Below, piece by piece: positions 9,232 through 17,301 of a stretch of DNA of 64,000 bases (position 1 is the stretch's first letter; the number at the start of each line of letters is the position of its first letter). The notes under the pieces were generated by a model, which was given only the letters and a program-made list of their open reading frames with translations, made no database searches and was not told the origin of the DNA. The stretch is from Brytella acorum (GTDB taxonomy: Bacteria > Pseudomonadota > Alphaproteobacteria > Acetobacterales > Acetobacteraceae), in the NCBI RefSeq assembly GCF_029309905.1, contig NZ_JARBJP010000005.1, positions 124,001 to 188,000 of the forward strand, given 5' to 3'. The position numbers were made by a program, and so were the translations under genes.

Positions 9232-10215
9232 ATGATCCAGGATTCAACCTTCAGTATCCATCGACTTCGCTTCGATGAGAACTATCATCCGTCGGACAGG
9301 ACGCGGCTTACGACCAATTTCGCCAATCTGGCGAGAGGTGAGAGTCGCCAGCAAAACCTGCGTAACGTTCTGTTGATGATTGAAAATCGTTTCAATGATT
9401 TGGCGTCCTGGGATAATCCCAGGGGAGATCGCTATTCGATCGAACTCGAAATCGTTTCCGTCGAGATGGACCTTGCTTTTGCCGATAAGAACGGCAGCTT
9501 TCCGCTGATTGAAATCCTTTATAGTACGATTGTCGATAAAAAAGCCGGTATACGCATGAAAGGTCTCGCAGGGAACAGTTTTTCTTCATATGTCCGAGAC
9601 TACGATTTCAGCGTGTTATTGCCGGAATACAATAAAGACAAGGCAGAATTCACTGTTCCTCTTAATTACGGAGATCTGCATGGAAATCTCTTTAAGGCGG
9701 TTGTAAATTCAGCGGCATATAAGAGGGATTTCAGGAAGCCACCTGTCATATGTCTCAGTATTTCAACCAATCGAACCTATCACCGGACAGAAAACCGGCA
9801 TCCTATCCTGGGTGTCGAGTATCAACAGCATGACTTTTCTCTGACGGATCAGTATTTTAATAAAATGGGCATGAAAGTTCGTTATTTCATGCCTGCCAAT
9901 AGTATGGCGCCACTGGCATTTTATTTTTCCGGTGATCTGCTGTCTGATTACTCTTTTCTTGAACTTATCAGCACCATCAGCGTGATGGAGTCTTTTCAGA
10001 AAGTTTATCGTCCTGAAATCTACAATGCCAATGCTGCGGCTGCCGAGTGCTGTCAACCCAGTCTGAAACATCAGGATTATTCAAACACCCGAATAATCTA
10101 CGACCGTGAAGAGCGGAGCCAACTGGCGACCGCACAGGGAATATATACGGAAGAGAATTTCATCAAGCCGTATCACGATATTCTTGAACGGTGGTCTGCC
10201 CGTTACGCCGCCTGA
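9232..10215 (+). CDS. mesX: MesX (DUF1852), partner of folate-independent methionine synthase MesD
   Basis: This 327-residue protein resembles the DUF1852 family (FSIHRLRFDENYHPSDRTRLTTNFANLARG at the N-terminus, which I split here as FSIHRLRFDENY and TRLTTNFANLARG). DUF1852 proteins are encoded next to short MetE-like proteins and, from published genetics on folate-independent methionine synthases, MesX is required for MesD to make methionine. No catalytic motif is evident to me. The ribosome site is AAGGA 14 bases before the ATG. mesD follows after 26 bp. The gene is clearly AT-richer than its neighbours, a sign of possible transfer. Confidence 0.85.
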   Translation: MIQDSTFSIHRLRFDENYHPSDRTRLTTNFANLARGESRQQNLRNVLLMIENRFNDLASWDNPRGDRYSIELEIVSVEMDLAFADKNGSFPLIEILYSTIVDKKAGIRMKGLAGNSFSSYVRDYDFSVLLPEYNKDKAEFTVPLNYGDLHGNLFKAVVNSAAYKRDFRKPPVICLSISTNRTYHRTENRHPILGVEYQQHDFSLTDQYFNKMGMKVRYFMPANSMAPLAFYFSGDLLSDYSFLELISTISVMESFQKVYRPEIYNANAAAAECCQPSLKHQDYSNTRIIYDREERSQLATAQGIYTEENFIKPYHDILERWSARYAA

Positions 10216-10241
10216 TCGATTAGAAGCATAAGGTCACTCTC

Positions 10242-11270
10242 ATGAAAACACTCCTTCCCACGTCGACGGCTGGTAGCCTGCCCAAGCCGTCCTGGCTCGC
10301 TAAGCCTGAAACATTATGGTCTCCCTGGAAATTACAGGGCGAAGAACTGGTCGAGGGCAAGCAGGATGCGCTGCGCCTGACGCTGGACGATCAGGATCGT
10401 GCCGATATCGATATTGTCAGCGATGGCGAACAGACGCGTCAGCATTTCGTCACCACGTTTATCGAGCATCTTGGCGGTGTTGACTTCGAGAACCGTCAGA
10501 CGGTTAAAATTCGTGACCGCTACGATGCAAGCGTGCCGTCGGTCGTGGGCGCCGTGACGCGTGAGAAGCCGGTCTTTGTCGAGGACGCGAAGTTTTTACG
10601 CAGTCTGACGAAGAAACCGATCAAATGGGCTCTGCCTGGCCCCATGACCATGATCGACACGCTCTATGATGGCCATTACAAAAGCCGCGAAAAGCTGGCC
10701 TGGGAATTCGCCAGGATCCTCAATCAGGAGGCGAGAGAACTCGAAGCGGCTGGCGTCGATATCATCCAGTTCGATGAACCTGCCTTCAATGTTTTCTTCG
10801 ATGAGGTGAACGATTGGGGTATTGCCACTTTGGAAAAGGCCATAGAAGGACTGAAGTGCGAAACCGCGGTTCATATCTGCTATGGCTATGGCATCAAAGC
10901 CAATATCGACTGGAAAAATGCTCTCGGGGACGAGTGGCGCCAGTATGAACAAATATTTCCCAAACTCCAGAAATCCAATATCGACCTGATTTCTCTGGAG
11001 TGCCAGAACTCCCGCGTTCCCATGGATCTGATCGAGCTCATTCGCGGAAAAAAAGTCATGGTCGGCGCCATTGATGTCGCCACCAGAACGGTCGAGACGC
11101 CCGAAAAAGTGGCCGATATTTTGCGAAAGGCACTCAAGTTTGTCGATGCGGACAAGCTTTACCCCTGCACGAACTGCGGCATGGCGCCATTGCCGCGTGA
11201 GGTGGCGCGCGGCAAGCTCAATGCTCTGGGCGCGGGCGCGGAAATCGTGCGAAGGGAGCTTTCGGCCTGA
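10242..11270 (+). CDS. mesD: Folate-independent methionine synthase MesD (MetE-core family)
   Basis: A 342-residue protein equal to the catalytic C-terminal barrel of MetE, lacking its N-terminal folate-side half. Zinc/homocysteine ligands can be aligned: H211 and C213 in HICYGYG, E253 in SLEC, and C312 in TNCGM. D178 in FDEP matches the MetE homocysteine-binding Asp. It methylates homocysteine to methionine with a methyl donor other than methyl-tetrahydropteroyl-glutamate; the MesD family is known to need MesX. The ribosome site AAGG lies before the ATG. The mesX neighbour separates it from MesA, MesB and MesC types. Confidence 0.87.
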   Translation: MKTLLPTSTAGSLPKPSWLAKPETLWSPWKLQGEELVEGKQDALRLTLDDQDRADIDIVSDGEQTRQHFVTTFIEHLGGVDFENRQTVKIRDRYDASVPSVVGAVTREKPVFVEDAKFLRSLTKKPIKWALPGPMTMIDTLYDGHYKSREKLAWEFARILNQEARELEAAGVDIIQFDEPAFNVFFDEVNDWGIATLEKAIEGLKCETAVHICYGYGIKANIDWKNALGDEWRQYEQIFPKLQKSNIDLISLECQNSRVPMDLIELIRGKKVMVGAIDVATRTVETPEKVADILRKALKFVDADKLYPCTNCGMAPLPREVARGKLNALGAGAEIVRRELSA

Positions 11271-11843
11271 TAACTGTCGGAGCACGGCTCGTGTCGATGG
11301 AGAGGCGCGGAGACAGGCAGTCGATGCGTTTCTCCATCAGGATGCGTGAAGCGCTTTCAGCCGTTTATAACGTCAGGAAGAAACATTGGTGCTCTTTCAT
11401 GGCTGTCGTTGCGATTGTCTGAACAGCTTGTGTTCGACTCAAAGCAGCCAGGGGATCATGCAGCACTGGCAGCCGAACAGGTCGTTGTCATCGGTGGCGC
11501 CGCCTTTCGAATCCTCACATGTCAGGGACAAGCCGTCAGGCGCGTCATGGACTCTCTCCTTCGAGATCGAGACATCCGTTCCGATGGGTCGGCATTCTGC
11601 TTCATCTTTTGTGCCGTCAGGCTTCATTATCAGTTCCATAATAGAGCGTTTGCCGAACTCGATCGCTGGATGGCCCTGAAACTGATCGGCCCCTGTCTTG
11701 CACCGAAGGTGTGGAGTCCGGTGAGCAGGCTTTTGATCCAAACAACCTGAATTGCGTGGGCAATCCCGAAAACAGCTCTCTGCCACAGACGCTGCCGCTC
11801 GACGAGGGACGCGGCAGCGCGTTCGCCGTCCAGATCATATGAC
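11271..11843. other. Gene-poor stretch with ORF fragments, no recognisable family
   Basis: Several short frames overlap here, the longest on the minus strand (about 11630-11881: ERAAASLVERQRLWQRAVFG and then SLLTGLHTFGARQGPISF). This one has a protein-like look but ends abruptly and continues in another frame. I cannot assign it, and it may be another decayed gene next to the dehydrogenase pseudogene. No terminator with a T-run was found directly after mesD. Confidence 0.35.
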
Positions 11844-12140
11844 TCAGATATCGAAGCTTGTCGAACGGGAAACTGTCTCACGGGCGGTGATTTGCGAGGT
11901 CATCTGCTCAAGCTTTTGGCGCACGAAACCAGGAGCGTCTCGGATATGTCGTCGAGCGCAAATTTTCTGCCGCAGTAAAAGCTGATACCGGGCTTTGTGA
12001 TGAAGCCGCTCATGGATGTGACATTGACGATATGCCCATGCCGCACTTCCCGCCTTCCCGGCAGCACGGCCTTGATCATTGCCACCACGCCGAAGACGTT
12101 CGCATCGAACTACCTCCTGAGATCATCGATGGAGCCAGGA
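11844..12140 (-). pseudogene. Short-chain dehydrogenase pseudogene
   Basis: On the minus strand the residues FDANVFGVVAMIKAVLPG, HIVNVTSMSGFITKPG and FYCGRKFALDDISETL read as the middle of a classical SDR. They include the Tyr-x3-Lys active site (Y-C-G-R-K). A TAG stop interrupts the frame just before FDANVFG. The C-terminal part is missing about 100 residues and resumes in another frame as ETVSRSTSFD followed by a stop at 11844. The N-terminal Rossmann motif is not found. So this is a decayed gene with a nonsense codon, a deletion and a frameshift. The 12141-12359 interval upstream holds nothing else I can identify. Confidence 0.75.
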
Positions 12141-12359
12141 ATTTTCTCGCGGGTCAATTGGCATTGGCTTTCCACGGTTGCATTACGTTCCGGTCAGCCA
12201 GTGAAATCAGGGATGAAGGCCCGCGCGCGCCCGGACGGCCATTTTGCGGGGACGCTCCTGTTCGGTTTCGTGAAACCCGCTGACGAGGCGCGGTTGATGC
12301 GTTTTTTTACAGCGGATGGGCGAAAAAGCCAGCTTGGCGGAACACCGTTTTCTCGCAGA

Positions 12360-13805
12360 TCACGCTGCGTGGGTCATGTGTCCCGCACTGTAACCATCGG
12401 GACGTGCGAGAAGAGCGGTCGGAGCATCGGCGCCAGGTACGCCGGATGACGCTTCCACGAAGCGTACGCTGTCGGCTGACAACCAGTCAGGCAGCGTGAT
12501 GCGTGTACCATTGCCGGACGAGAGATGGAGCCATCGTCCGTCCGCCAGAAGACTGTGGATGGTCGTCGATGTTCCGTCCGCCAGCGTCACGGGGTGATCG
12601 GGCACCCGTTCGCCGCTGCCCATCCGGTTTCCGAAAAGGCCGCCAGCGGGATAGCGGAGATCGAACCCGGACAGCACGCCCGCGAGCCTGCGATTGACCT
12701 CGGGCATTTTCAGCAGCTCCGACATTTCAGCACGCAACGCCAGATGAGCCGGGTCGAAACGCGTCATCAACGCACCTTGTGCCTCGGTATTGCGTGCAAG
12801 CTGGGCACCGATCGGCCGACGTTCGATTTCGTAACTGTCGAGCAGCGCGTCGGGCGCTTCGCTCTTCAGGACCGCTGCGAGCTTCCAACCCAGATTCATC
12901 GCGTCCTGCAATCCGACATTCATGCCCTGTCCGCCCGCGGGCAGATGCAGATGAGCAGCATCGCCGGCTATGAAAAGATTGCCTTCGCGGTAACGCGCGG
13001 CAAGCCGTGTCTCATCGCCGAAGCGGGTCAGCCATGACGGTTCGCTGAGCCGGATACCGGCACCCAGTATCCGTTGAGTAGATGTCGTCAGCTCATCGAG
13101 CGACAGAGGCTGGGCCACAGGAACATGCATACGTTCGGGGTCCGCCATGATGACGCGCACCGTGCCGTCGGCCGCGACCGGCACGATCGCCACGCCACCA
13201 TGTTCGTTCGTCACCATACGGACTGGCGGGCCTTCAAGGCCATCTATGCGCACATCGCCCATCATGATGCTTACCGTTGCATCATGCCCATCGAACGAGA
13301 TACCTGCCGTCTGTCGCACGACACTGTGTCGCGCGTCCGCGCCGACCACCGCGCGGGCATGGAAGGTGGAATTGCCCTGCGCGTGACGGGCGACAAGGTC
13401 GTAGCCGTCAGACGTATTGCCGGTGATATACTCGACATGATGGCCGCGCAGGATATCCACACCCAGTTCGCGCGCATGGTCCTCGATCAGGGCTTCGGTG
13501 CGGCTCTGCGGCAGAAACAGTGTGAAGGGAAAGCGCGTGTCGAAGCACGAAAAATCCAGCCGCGTTTCGAGCCCTGCATAGTGGCCGTTCGAAATGGGAC
13601 GCCCTTCGGCAAGAAAACGTTCCGCGATGCCGCGCATGGCGAACAACTCGATCGTCCTGCCATGAAGGGTCAGTGCCCGGGATTGCGCGACCCTTTCCGT
13701 GCGGCGTTCAAGCACCGTGACGTCAAGTCCGCCAAGCCTGAGTTCGCATGCTGTCCACAAACCCACAGGGCCGCCGCCAACCACAACGACATCGAGATTT
13801 TTCAT
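12360..13805 (-). CDS. FAD-dependent aromatic-ring monooxygenase (PHBH fold)
   Basis: Class A flavoprotein monooxygenase of 481 residues: NAD(P)H-dependent hydroxylation of an aromatic or polyketide-like substrate. FAD-binding GGGPVG is at residues 10-15. The second FAD motif is GDAAHLHLPAGGQGMNVG near residue 290, with the preceding NLFIA. A C-terminal thioredoxin-like domain of ~90 residues gives the length of the PgaE/Rox/pentachlorophenol monooxygenase group rather than the shorter TetX. It is transcribed divergently from a TetR-class repressor, and two tet-like operators fill the 57-bp gap. That suggests induction by an aromatic, perhaps antibiotic-like, compound. Confidence 0.88.
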   Translation of the reverse strand: MKNLDVVVVGGGPVGLWTACELRLGGLDVTVLERRTERVAQSRALTLHGRTIELFAMRGIAERFLAEGRPISNGHYAGLETRLDFSCFDTRFPFTLFLPQSRTEALIEDHARELGVDILRGHHVEYITGNTSDGYDLVARHAQGNSTFHARAVVGADARHSVVRQTAGISFDGHDATVSIMMGDVRIDGLEGPPVRMVTNEHGGVAIVPVAADGTVRVIMADPERMHVPVAQPLSLDELTTSTQRILGAGIRLSEPSWLTRFGDETRLAARYREGNLFIAGDAAHLHLPAGGQGMNVGLQDAMNLGWKLAAVLKSEAPDALLDSYEIERRPIGAQLARNTEAQGALMTRFDPAHLALRAEMSELLKMPEVNRRLAGVLSGFDLRYPAGGLFGNRMGSGERVPDHPVTLADGTSTTIHSLLADGRWLHLSSGNGTRITLPDWLSADSVRFVEASSGVPGADAPTALLARPDGYSAGHMTHAA

Positions 13806-13818
13806 ATCGAAACTCCAA

Positions 13819-13833
13819 TCTAACGTTGTTAGA
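13819..13833. promoter_or_regulatory. tet-like operator 1
   Basis: TCTAACGTTGTTAGA is a perfect dyad (TCTAAC, GTT, GTTAGA). It matches 12 of 15 positions of the classical tet operator core TCTATCATTGATAGA. It lies between the divergent monooxygenase and TetR genes. Confidence 0.75.
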
Positions 13834-13837
13834 CTGG

Positions 13838-13854
13838 CCCTAACGATGTTAGGG
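13838..13854. promoter_or_regulatory. tet-like operator 2
   Basis: CCCTAACGATGTTAGGG is a second perfect dyad with the same TAAC-N3-GTTA core. Its centre is 20 bp (about two helical turns) from operator 1 and it ends 8 bp before the repressor ATG, so bound repressor should block both divergent promoters. Confidence 0.75.
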
Positions 13855-13862
13855 AGTCAAGC

Positions 13863-14489
13863 ATGGCAATTGATAAACAGACCGTCCTGCGCACGGCGCT
13901 GACACTTCTCGACGAAGTCGGCAGTGATGGATTGACCATGCGTGTATTGGCAAAAGCCCTTAACGTGCAGGCACCCACGCTTTACTGGCACTTTCCATCG
14001 AAGCGGGACCTGCTCGACCAGATGGCCGATGCCCTGATCGCGCCCGTTGCCGGTATGGTGAATGTGACGACAGAGCCAGACGACGTATTATGGTCTTTGG
14101 CAACGGCGTTGCGTGCGACATTGCTGTCGCGTCGGGATGGAGCACGGGTTTATGCGGGCACCTATGTCATGGGCGAAAACGTTCTGGCAGTGGCCGATAT
14201 CGCGCTTGCAGCCTTGCTGTGTAAAGGGCTGACACAGCAGACGGCGGTCGATGCCATGTTCAATCTCGTTTCGTATGTTCTTGGTTTCACAATCGAGGAA
14301 CAGGGTTTTCGCGAGCGATGGAGCGGCGAAGAAAGCGTTGAGTCCGTGCGGGAACAATTCATCTCTGCGATGGGCGGTCGGTTTCCAGCGTTGTCCCAAA
14401 GCCTCGACGCCGTTCTTGCCGGTGATTTCGACGCGCGCTTCGAACGAGGGCTGGACGCGTTTTTCGGCGGTCTGTCATCTCCCGGCTGA
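13863..14489 (+). CDS. TetR-class transcriptional repressor
   Basis: Repressor of 208 residues. The N-terminal helix-turn-helix (LTMRVLAKALNVQAPTLYWH, residues ~25-45) is nearly that of true tetracycline repressors ([21 protein letters not shown]-like). The ligand domain also follows TetR(B): LLSRRDGARVYAGT, a loop, then VLGFTIEEQ, where TetR(B) has LLSHRDGAKV and VLEDQ. So it belongs to the TetR_C_1 branch rather than the broad AcrR group. The tet-like dyads upstream are its likely operators, controlling itself and the divergent flavin monooxygenase. The inducer is unknown. Confidence 0.9.
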   Translation: MAIDKQTVLRTALTLLDEVGSDGLTMRVLAKALNVQAPTLYWHFPSKRDLLDQMADALIAPVAGMVNVTTEPDDVLWSLATALRATLLSRRDGARVYAGTYVMGENVLAVADIALAALLCKGLTQQTAVDAMFNLVSYVLGFTIEEQGFRERWSGEESVESVREQFISAMGGRFPALSQSLDAVLAGDFDARFERGLDAFFGGLSSPG

Positions 14490-14539
14490 CGCCCATACGC
14501 CGCGAGGCAGGCGTTACCGGACGGTTTTTCAGTCGGACC

Positions 14540-14570
14540 GTATTATCAGATGGATTTCGTCTGATAATAC
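14540..14570. terminator. Perfect hairpin between convergent genes
   Basis: Arms GTATTATCAGA (14540-14550) and TCTGATAATAC (14560-14570) pair over 11 bp with a 9-base loop. It lies between the repressor gene (+) and the FMN reductase gene (-), the position of a bidirectional terminator. It is not GC-rich and has no T-run, so it may instead be a protein-binding dyad. Confidence 0.45.
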
Positions 14571-14583
14571 GAGTGCTTGCACG

Positions 14584-15186
14584 TTATGTCGAAGAGGATA
14601 GGCTTTCAGCGAGCGCTGTCCAACCGTCCTGGACCGGGGAAAGAGCCGCTTCAAAGGTCACGTCATCAAGAGGGGCATTTTCTCGAATGATGGCGTTTGA
14701 AAGAGTCATCGCGGGCATCGGAGAAACAGGCCTCATTTTGAGTCCCTCAGCCACCTGATGCAGTTGTGCCGCGCATTTCCCGCCGCCATGACCGCCATAG
14801 GTGACGATCATCAGGGGTTTTCCTTTCCATTCGAGATAGCAGTGGTCGATGGCGTTCTTCAGCGCGGCCGGATACCCCCAGTTATATTGGGGTGTCACGA
14901 AAACGAAGCCATCGGCTCGCGCCACCTTCTCGCTCCAGGCTTTTGAATGGGGTTGCTCGTAAAGACCGAGTGCTGGGATGCCGGGCTCGTCGTCCATGGG
15001 AAGCGACCATTCCGCGAGATCGATAATCTCGATTGCAAGATCGGTCCTTTCCTGTCCGATCCTGGAAACCCACCGTGCGATGGTCGGACAATGACGCCCG
15101 GCCCGCACACTGCCCATGATCACCAGAACCCGTTTCGTCATTTTTGCGGCCAAGACTTCCGATGTGTTCGTGCGGTTTCCGTCCAT
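14584..15186 (-). CDS. NAD(P)H-dependent FMN reductase family protein
   Basis: Flavodoxin-fold reductase of up to 200 residues. KRVLVIMGSVRAGRHCPTIA is the FMN-phosphate loop, and PQYNWGYPAALKNAIDH carries the family's P-x-YN-x(n)-LKNAID motif. It reduces FMN or quinone-like acceptors with NAD(P)H. The start at 15186 follows the upstream gene's stop by one base; an alternative ATG at 15141 begins directly at the domain (MTKRVLV). It is coupled to the dehydrogenase gene upstream. It could supply reduced flavin or detoxify quinones, which would suit a neighbouring flavin monooxygenase, but no pathway is proven. Confidence 0.85.
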   Translation of the reverse strand: MDGNRTNTSEVLAAKMTKRVLVIMGSVRAGRHCPTIARWVSRIGQERTDLAIEIIDLAEWSLPMDDEPGIPALGLYEQPHSKAWSEKVARADGFVFVTPQYNWGYPAALKNAIDHCYLEWKGKPLMIVTYGGHGGGKCAAQLHQVAEGLKMRPVSPMPAMTLSNAIIRENAPLDDVTFEAALSPVQDGWTALAESLSSST

Positions 15187-15187
15187 C

Positions 15188-16069
15188 CTACTTCAAGCCA
15201 CTCTCCTGTCGCACGCGTTCCAGCAGCACGACGAAATCGCGATCGGCGTCTCCGGCACTGACGGCGCTGAGCAGGCGATCGCGGACGACCGAGGCATAAG
15301 GCAGCGGAACGCCGTAATCGCCTCCGGCATCCATGAACATCTTGACATCCTTTAGGCCGAGCGTCACCGGTGCGCCGGGATAATCATAATCGTGCTCGAT
15401 CATCAGCTTGCCGTAGTTCCTGTGGACCGGAGCATTATAGAAGCTACCCGTCATGACTTCGAAAATTTTGCGTGGGTCGGTTCCGGCCTTCTCGTTGAGC
15501 GCAAACACCTCCGCCATTTGTTCGATGGTCGAATAGATCATGAAATTGAGCGACAGTTTGGCCAGATTGGCCTGAATGGGGTCGTCACCCATTCTGAAGA
15601 TATGCGGCCCAAAACACTTGAGCACCGGTTCCAGGCGGTCCAGCGCGTCCTGGGCTCCTGCCGCCATGACGAACAATTCTCCTGCTTCCGCCGCAGGTGG
15701 GCGCCCGAGAACATTGGCGCTGACATAAGTCTGCCCACGCTCCGCATGACCGTCGCGCAGACGGCGCGCCTGGGCGAGGGAGACCGTGCTACAGCAAACG
15801 TGAATGGCCTTCGACGACAATCCGGACGCGATCCCGTCCTTGCCGAAGGTTGTTTCCTGGGTGGTCGCATCGTCGAACATCATGGAAAAGACGACATCGA
15901 CTTCCCACGCGACGGCGGCGGGCGTTTCCACCAGGGCCGCTCCCATAGCCACGAGATCGTCCGCTTTGGCTGCTGTTCGATTATAGACAACGAGATGGTG
16001 TCCCGCGTCGAGCAGGCGTCTCGCCATAGGATGGCCCATGGCGCCAAGTCCGATAAATCCGATTTTCAT
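15188..16069 (-). CDS. NAD(P)-dependent beta-hydroxyacid dehydrogenase (3-hydroxyisobutyrate dehydrogenase-like)
   Basis: Enzyme of 293 residues starting at MKIGFIGLGAMGHPMARRLL, the Rossmann motif GxGxMGxxM of the 6-phosphogluconate/3-hydroxyisobutyrate dehydrogenase family. Catalytic Lys in NLAKLSLNFM and the substrate-binding stretch SANVLGRPPAAEAG are visible. A longer frame begins 19 codons upstream but the family starts at the ATG at 16069. It reduces a semialdehyde or oxidises a 3-hydroxyacid (GarR/MmsB/glyoxylate reductase relatives); the substrate is not readable. It forms a two-gene unit with the FMN reductase and is divergent from the AraC gene. Confidence 0.87.
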   Translation of the reverse strand: MKIGFIGLGAMGHPMARRLLDAGHHLVVYNRTAAKADDLVAMGAALVETPAAVAWEVDVVFSMMFDDATTQETTFGKDGIASGLSSKAIHVCCSTVSLAQARRLRDGHAERGQTYVSANVLGRPPAAEAGELFVMAAGAQDALDRLEPVLKCFGPHIFRMGDDPIQANLAKLSLNFMIYSTIEQMAEVFALNEKAGTDPRKIFEVMTGSFYNAPVHRNYGKLMIEHDYDYPGAPVTLGLKDVKMFMDAGGDYGVPLPYASVVRDRLLSAVSAGDADRDFVVLLERVRQESGLK

Positions 16070-16185
16070 GATGATGTCTCTTTGCTGTGGTTGCACGAGA
16101 TCCGCAGGGGGCCCGTGTCGCTTCATGCGAGATTTTAAAAGGGCGGGGCTTGGCGTGCTTCATCACATAAGCCACATTTCGACTC

Positions 16186-16995
16186 ATGCGCGCCACTTCT
16201 TCCCTGATCCCGTCCTGTATGGACAGTCCAGACGCGGATCTTCCCTGGCTGTTGGGGGGACATATGCAGCAGGAAACACGCCGGATTGCGGACCTGCATG
16301 CCCATTCCCGTGGTCAGATCTTCGGGATAGGGCATGGGGTGATGGGTATGCGGACGGACGAGGCATATTGGCTGATCGGCCCCGGCCAGGCTTTGTGGTT
16401 GCCACCTTATCTGTGCCATACAGCCCGCTCGCACGGCGCCGTGCGCGGCTGGAGCCTGTTCATCAATCAGGCACGATCCACGATGTTACCCGCGCAGCCG
16501 TTTCTCGTGCGGGGTACGCCCCTTCTGATCGCGCAAGCAGAGCGGCTAGCGCATTGTGTGTCAGATCCATTCTGGAGCGATAGTCTCGCCCGTCTGGCCG
16601 AGAGTTTCTGGGATGAATTTTTGTCCTTGCCCCGCGCATCGGTTTCCCTGCCTTTTCCGACGGATGGCCGCTTACGGCGTGTCGCTGATGCGCTGAGCGA
16701 AAACCCGGCCGATGCGCGCGAGCAGCAGGACTGGGCGATCGAGGCATCCATGTCCGTGCGCTCCTTCGTCCGGCATTTCGGGGCGGAGACGGGAATGCCG
16801 TTTACGGCCTGGCGTCAGCGGCTGCGTATCCTCAATGCCCAGGAAAGGCTGGCACGCGGGGAGGCCGTCACCAGCGTCGCACTTGACGTCGGTTACGAAA
16901 GTCCGGGCGCTTTCGCGGCAATATTTCGGAAGATCACGGGACATAGTCCCGCTGCCTATATGAAACTTTGCAGGTCGAGCGATGAAGGTTCGTAG
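16186..16995 (+). CDS. AraC-family transcriptional regulator
   Basis: Regulator of 269 residues. The N-terminal part is a cupin-like sensor (LHAHSRGQIFGIGHGVM, then WLIGPGQALWLPPYLCHTA). The C-terminal ~100 residues hold two helix-turn-helix motifs (AIEASMSVRSFVRHFGAETG and VTSVALDVGYESPGAFAAIF, ending SPAAYM). It belongs to the class with short cupin that typically regulates the adjacent gene. It lies divergent from the dehydrogenase/FMN reductase pair (116 bp apart), the likely target. ATG at 16186 is used; an ATG at 16219 is possible. Confidence 0.87.
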   Translation: MRATSSLIPSCMDSPDADLPWLLGGHMQQETRRIADLHAHSRGQIFGIGHGVMGMRTDEAYWLIGPGQALWLPPYLCHTARSHGAVRGWSLFINQARSTMLPAQPFLVRGTPLLIAQAERLAHCVSDPFWSDSLARLAESFWDEFLSLPRASVSLPFPTDGRLRRVADALSENPADAREQQDWAIEASMSVRSFVRHFGAETGMPFTAWRQRLRILNAQERLARGEAVTSVALDVGYESPGAFAAIFRKITGHSPAAYMKLCRSSDEGS

Positions 16996-17068
16996 TATCC
17001 ATGACTTGCGAGTCTGCCGTAGCGGGACGTAATCAGTCTCGGCATGTCGGTTCAAATCATCAAGCGGA

Positions 17069-17251
17069 TCACTCGGAAGGCAGCGTTTCTCCGGCAATGG
17101 GGTCCGGTTCCTGGTCGTCGATCCAGAGAGAGGCTTGGACTTCGGTCGTAAAAGGGCCTTCGTCCCGAATGTCAGTGCCATCGAGAATATACCAACCGTC
17201 TTCACGCGGTGCGGCCGGTTTCGAATCTTTGTCGAGAAATACGGGCATCAT
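17069..17251 (-). CDS. Small hypothetical protein
   Basis: A 60-residue acidic soluble frame (MMPVFLDKDSKPAAPREDGW, then FTTEVQASLWIDDQEPDP). I do not recognise the family. The composition looks protein-like and it sits in a run of three small minus-strand genes before the encapsulin locus. The gap to the next small gene is 50 bp. Moderate support only. Confidence 0.5.
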   Translation of the reverse strand: MMPVFLDKDSKPAAPREDGWYILDGTDIRDEGPFTTEVQASLWIDDQEPDPIAGETLPSE

Positions 17252-17301
17252 GATGTTTTCTTCCCGATCGAGGTCAACTCACTAGAAAAACCGGATGGCA
17301 G

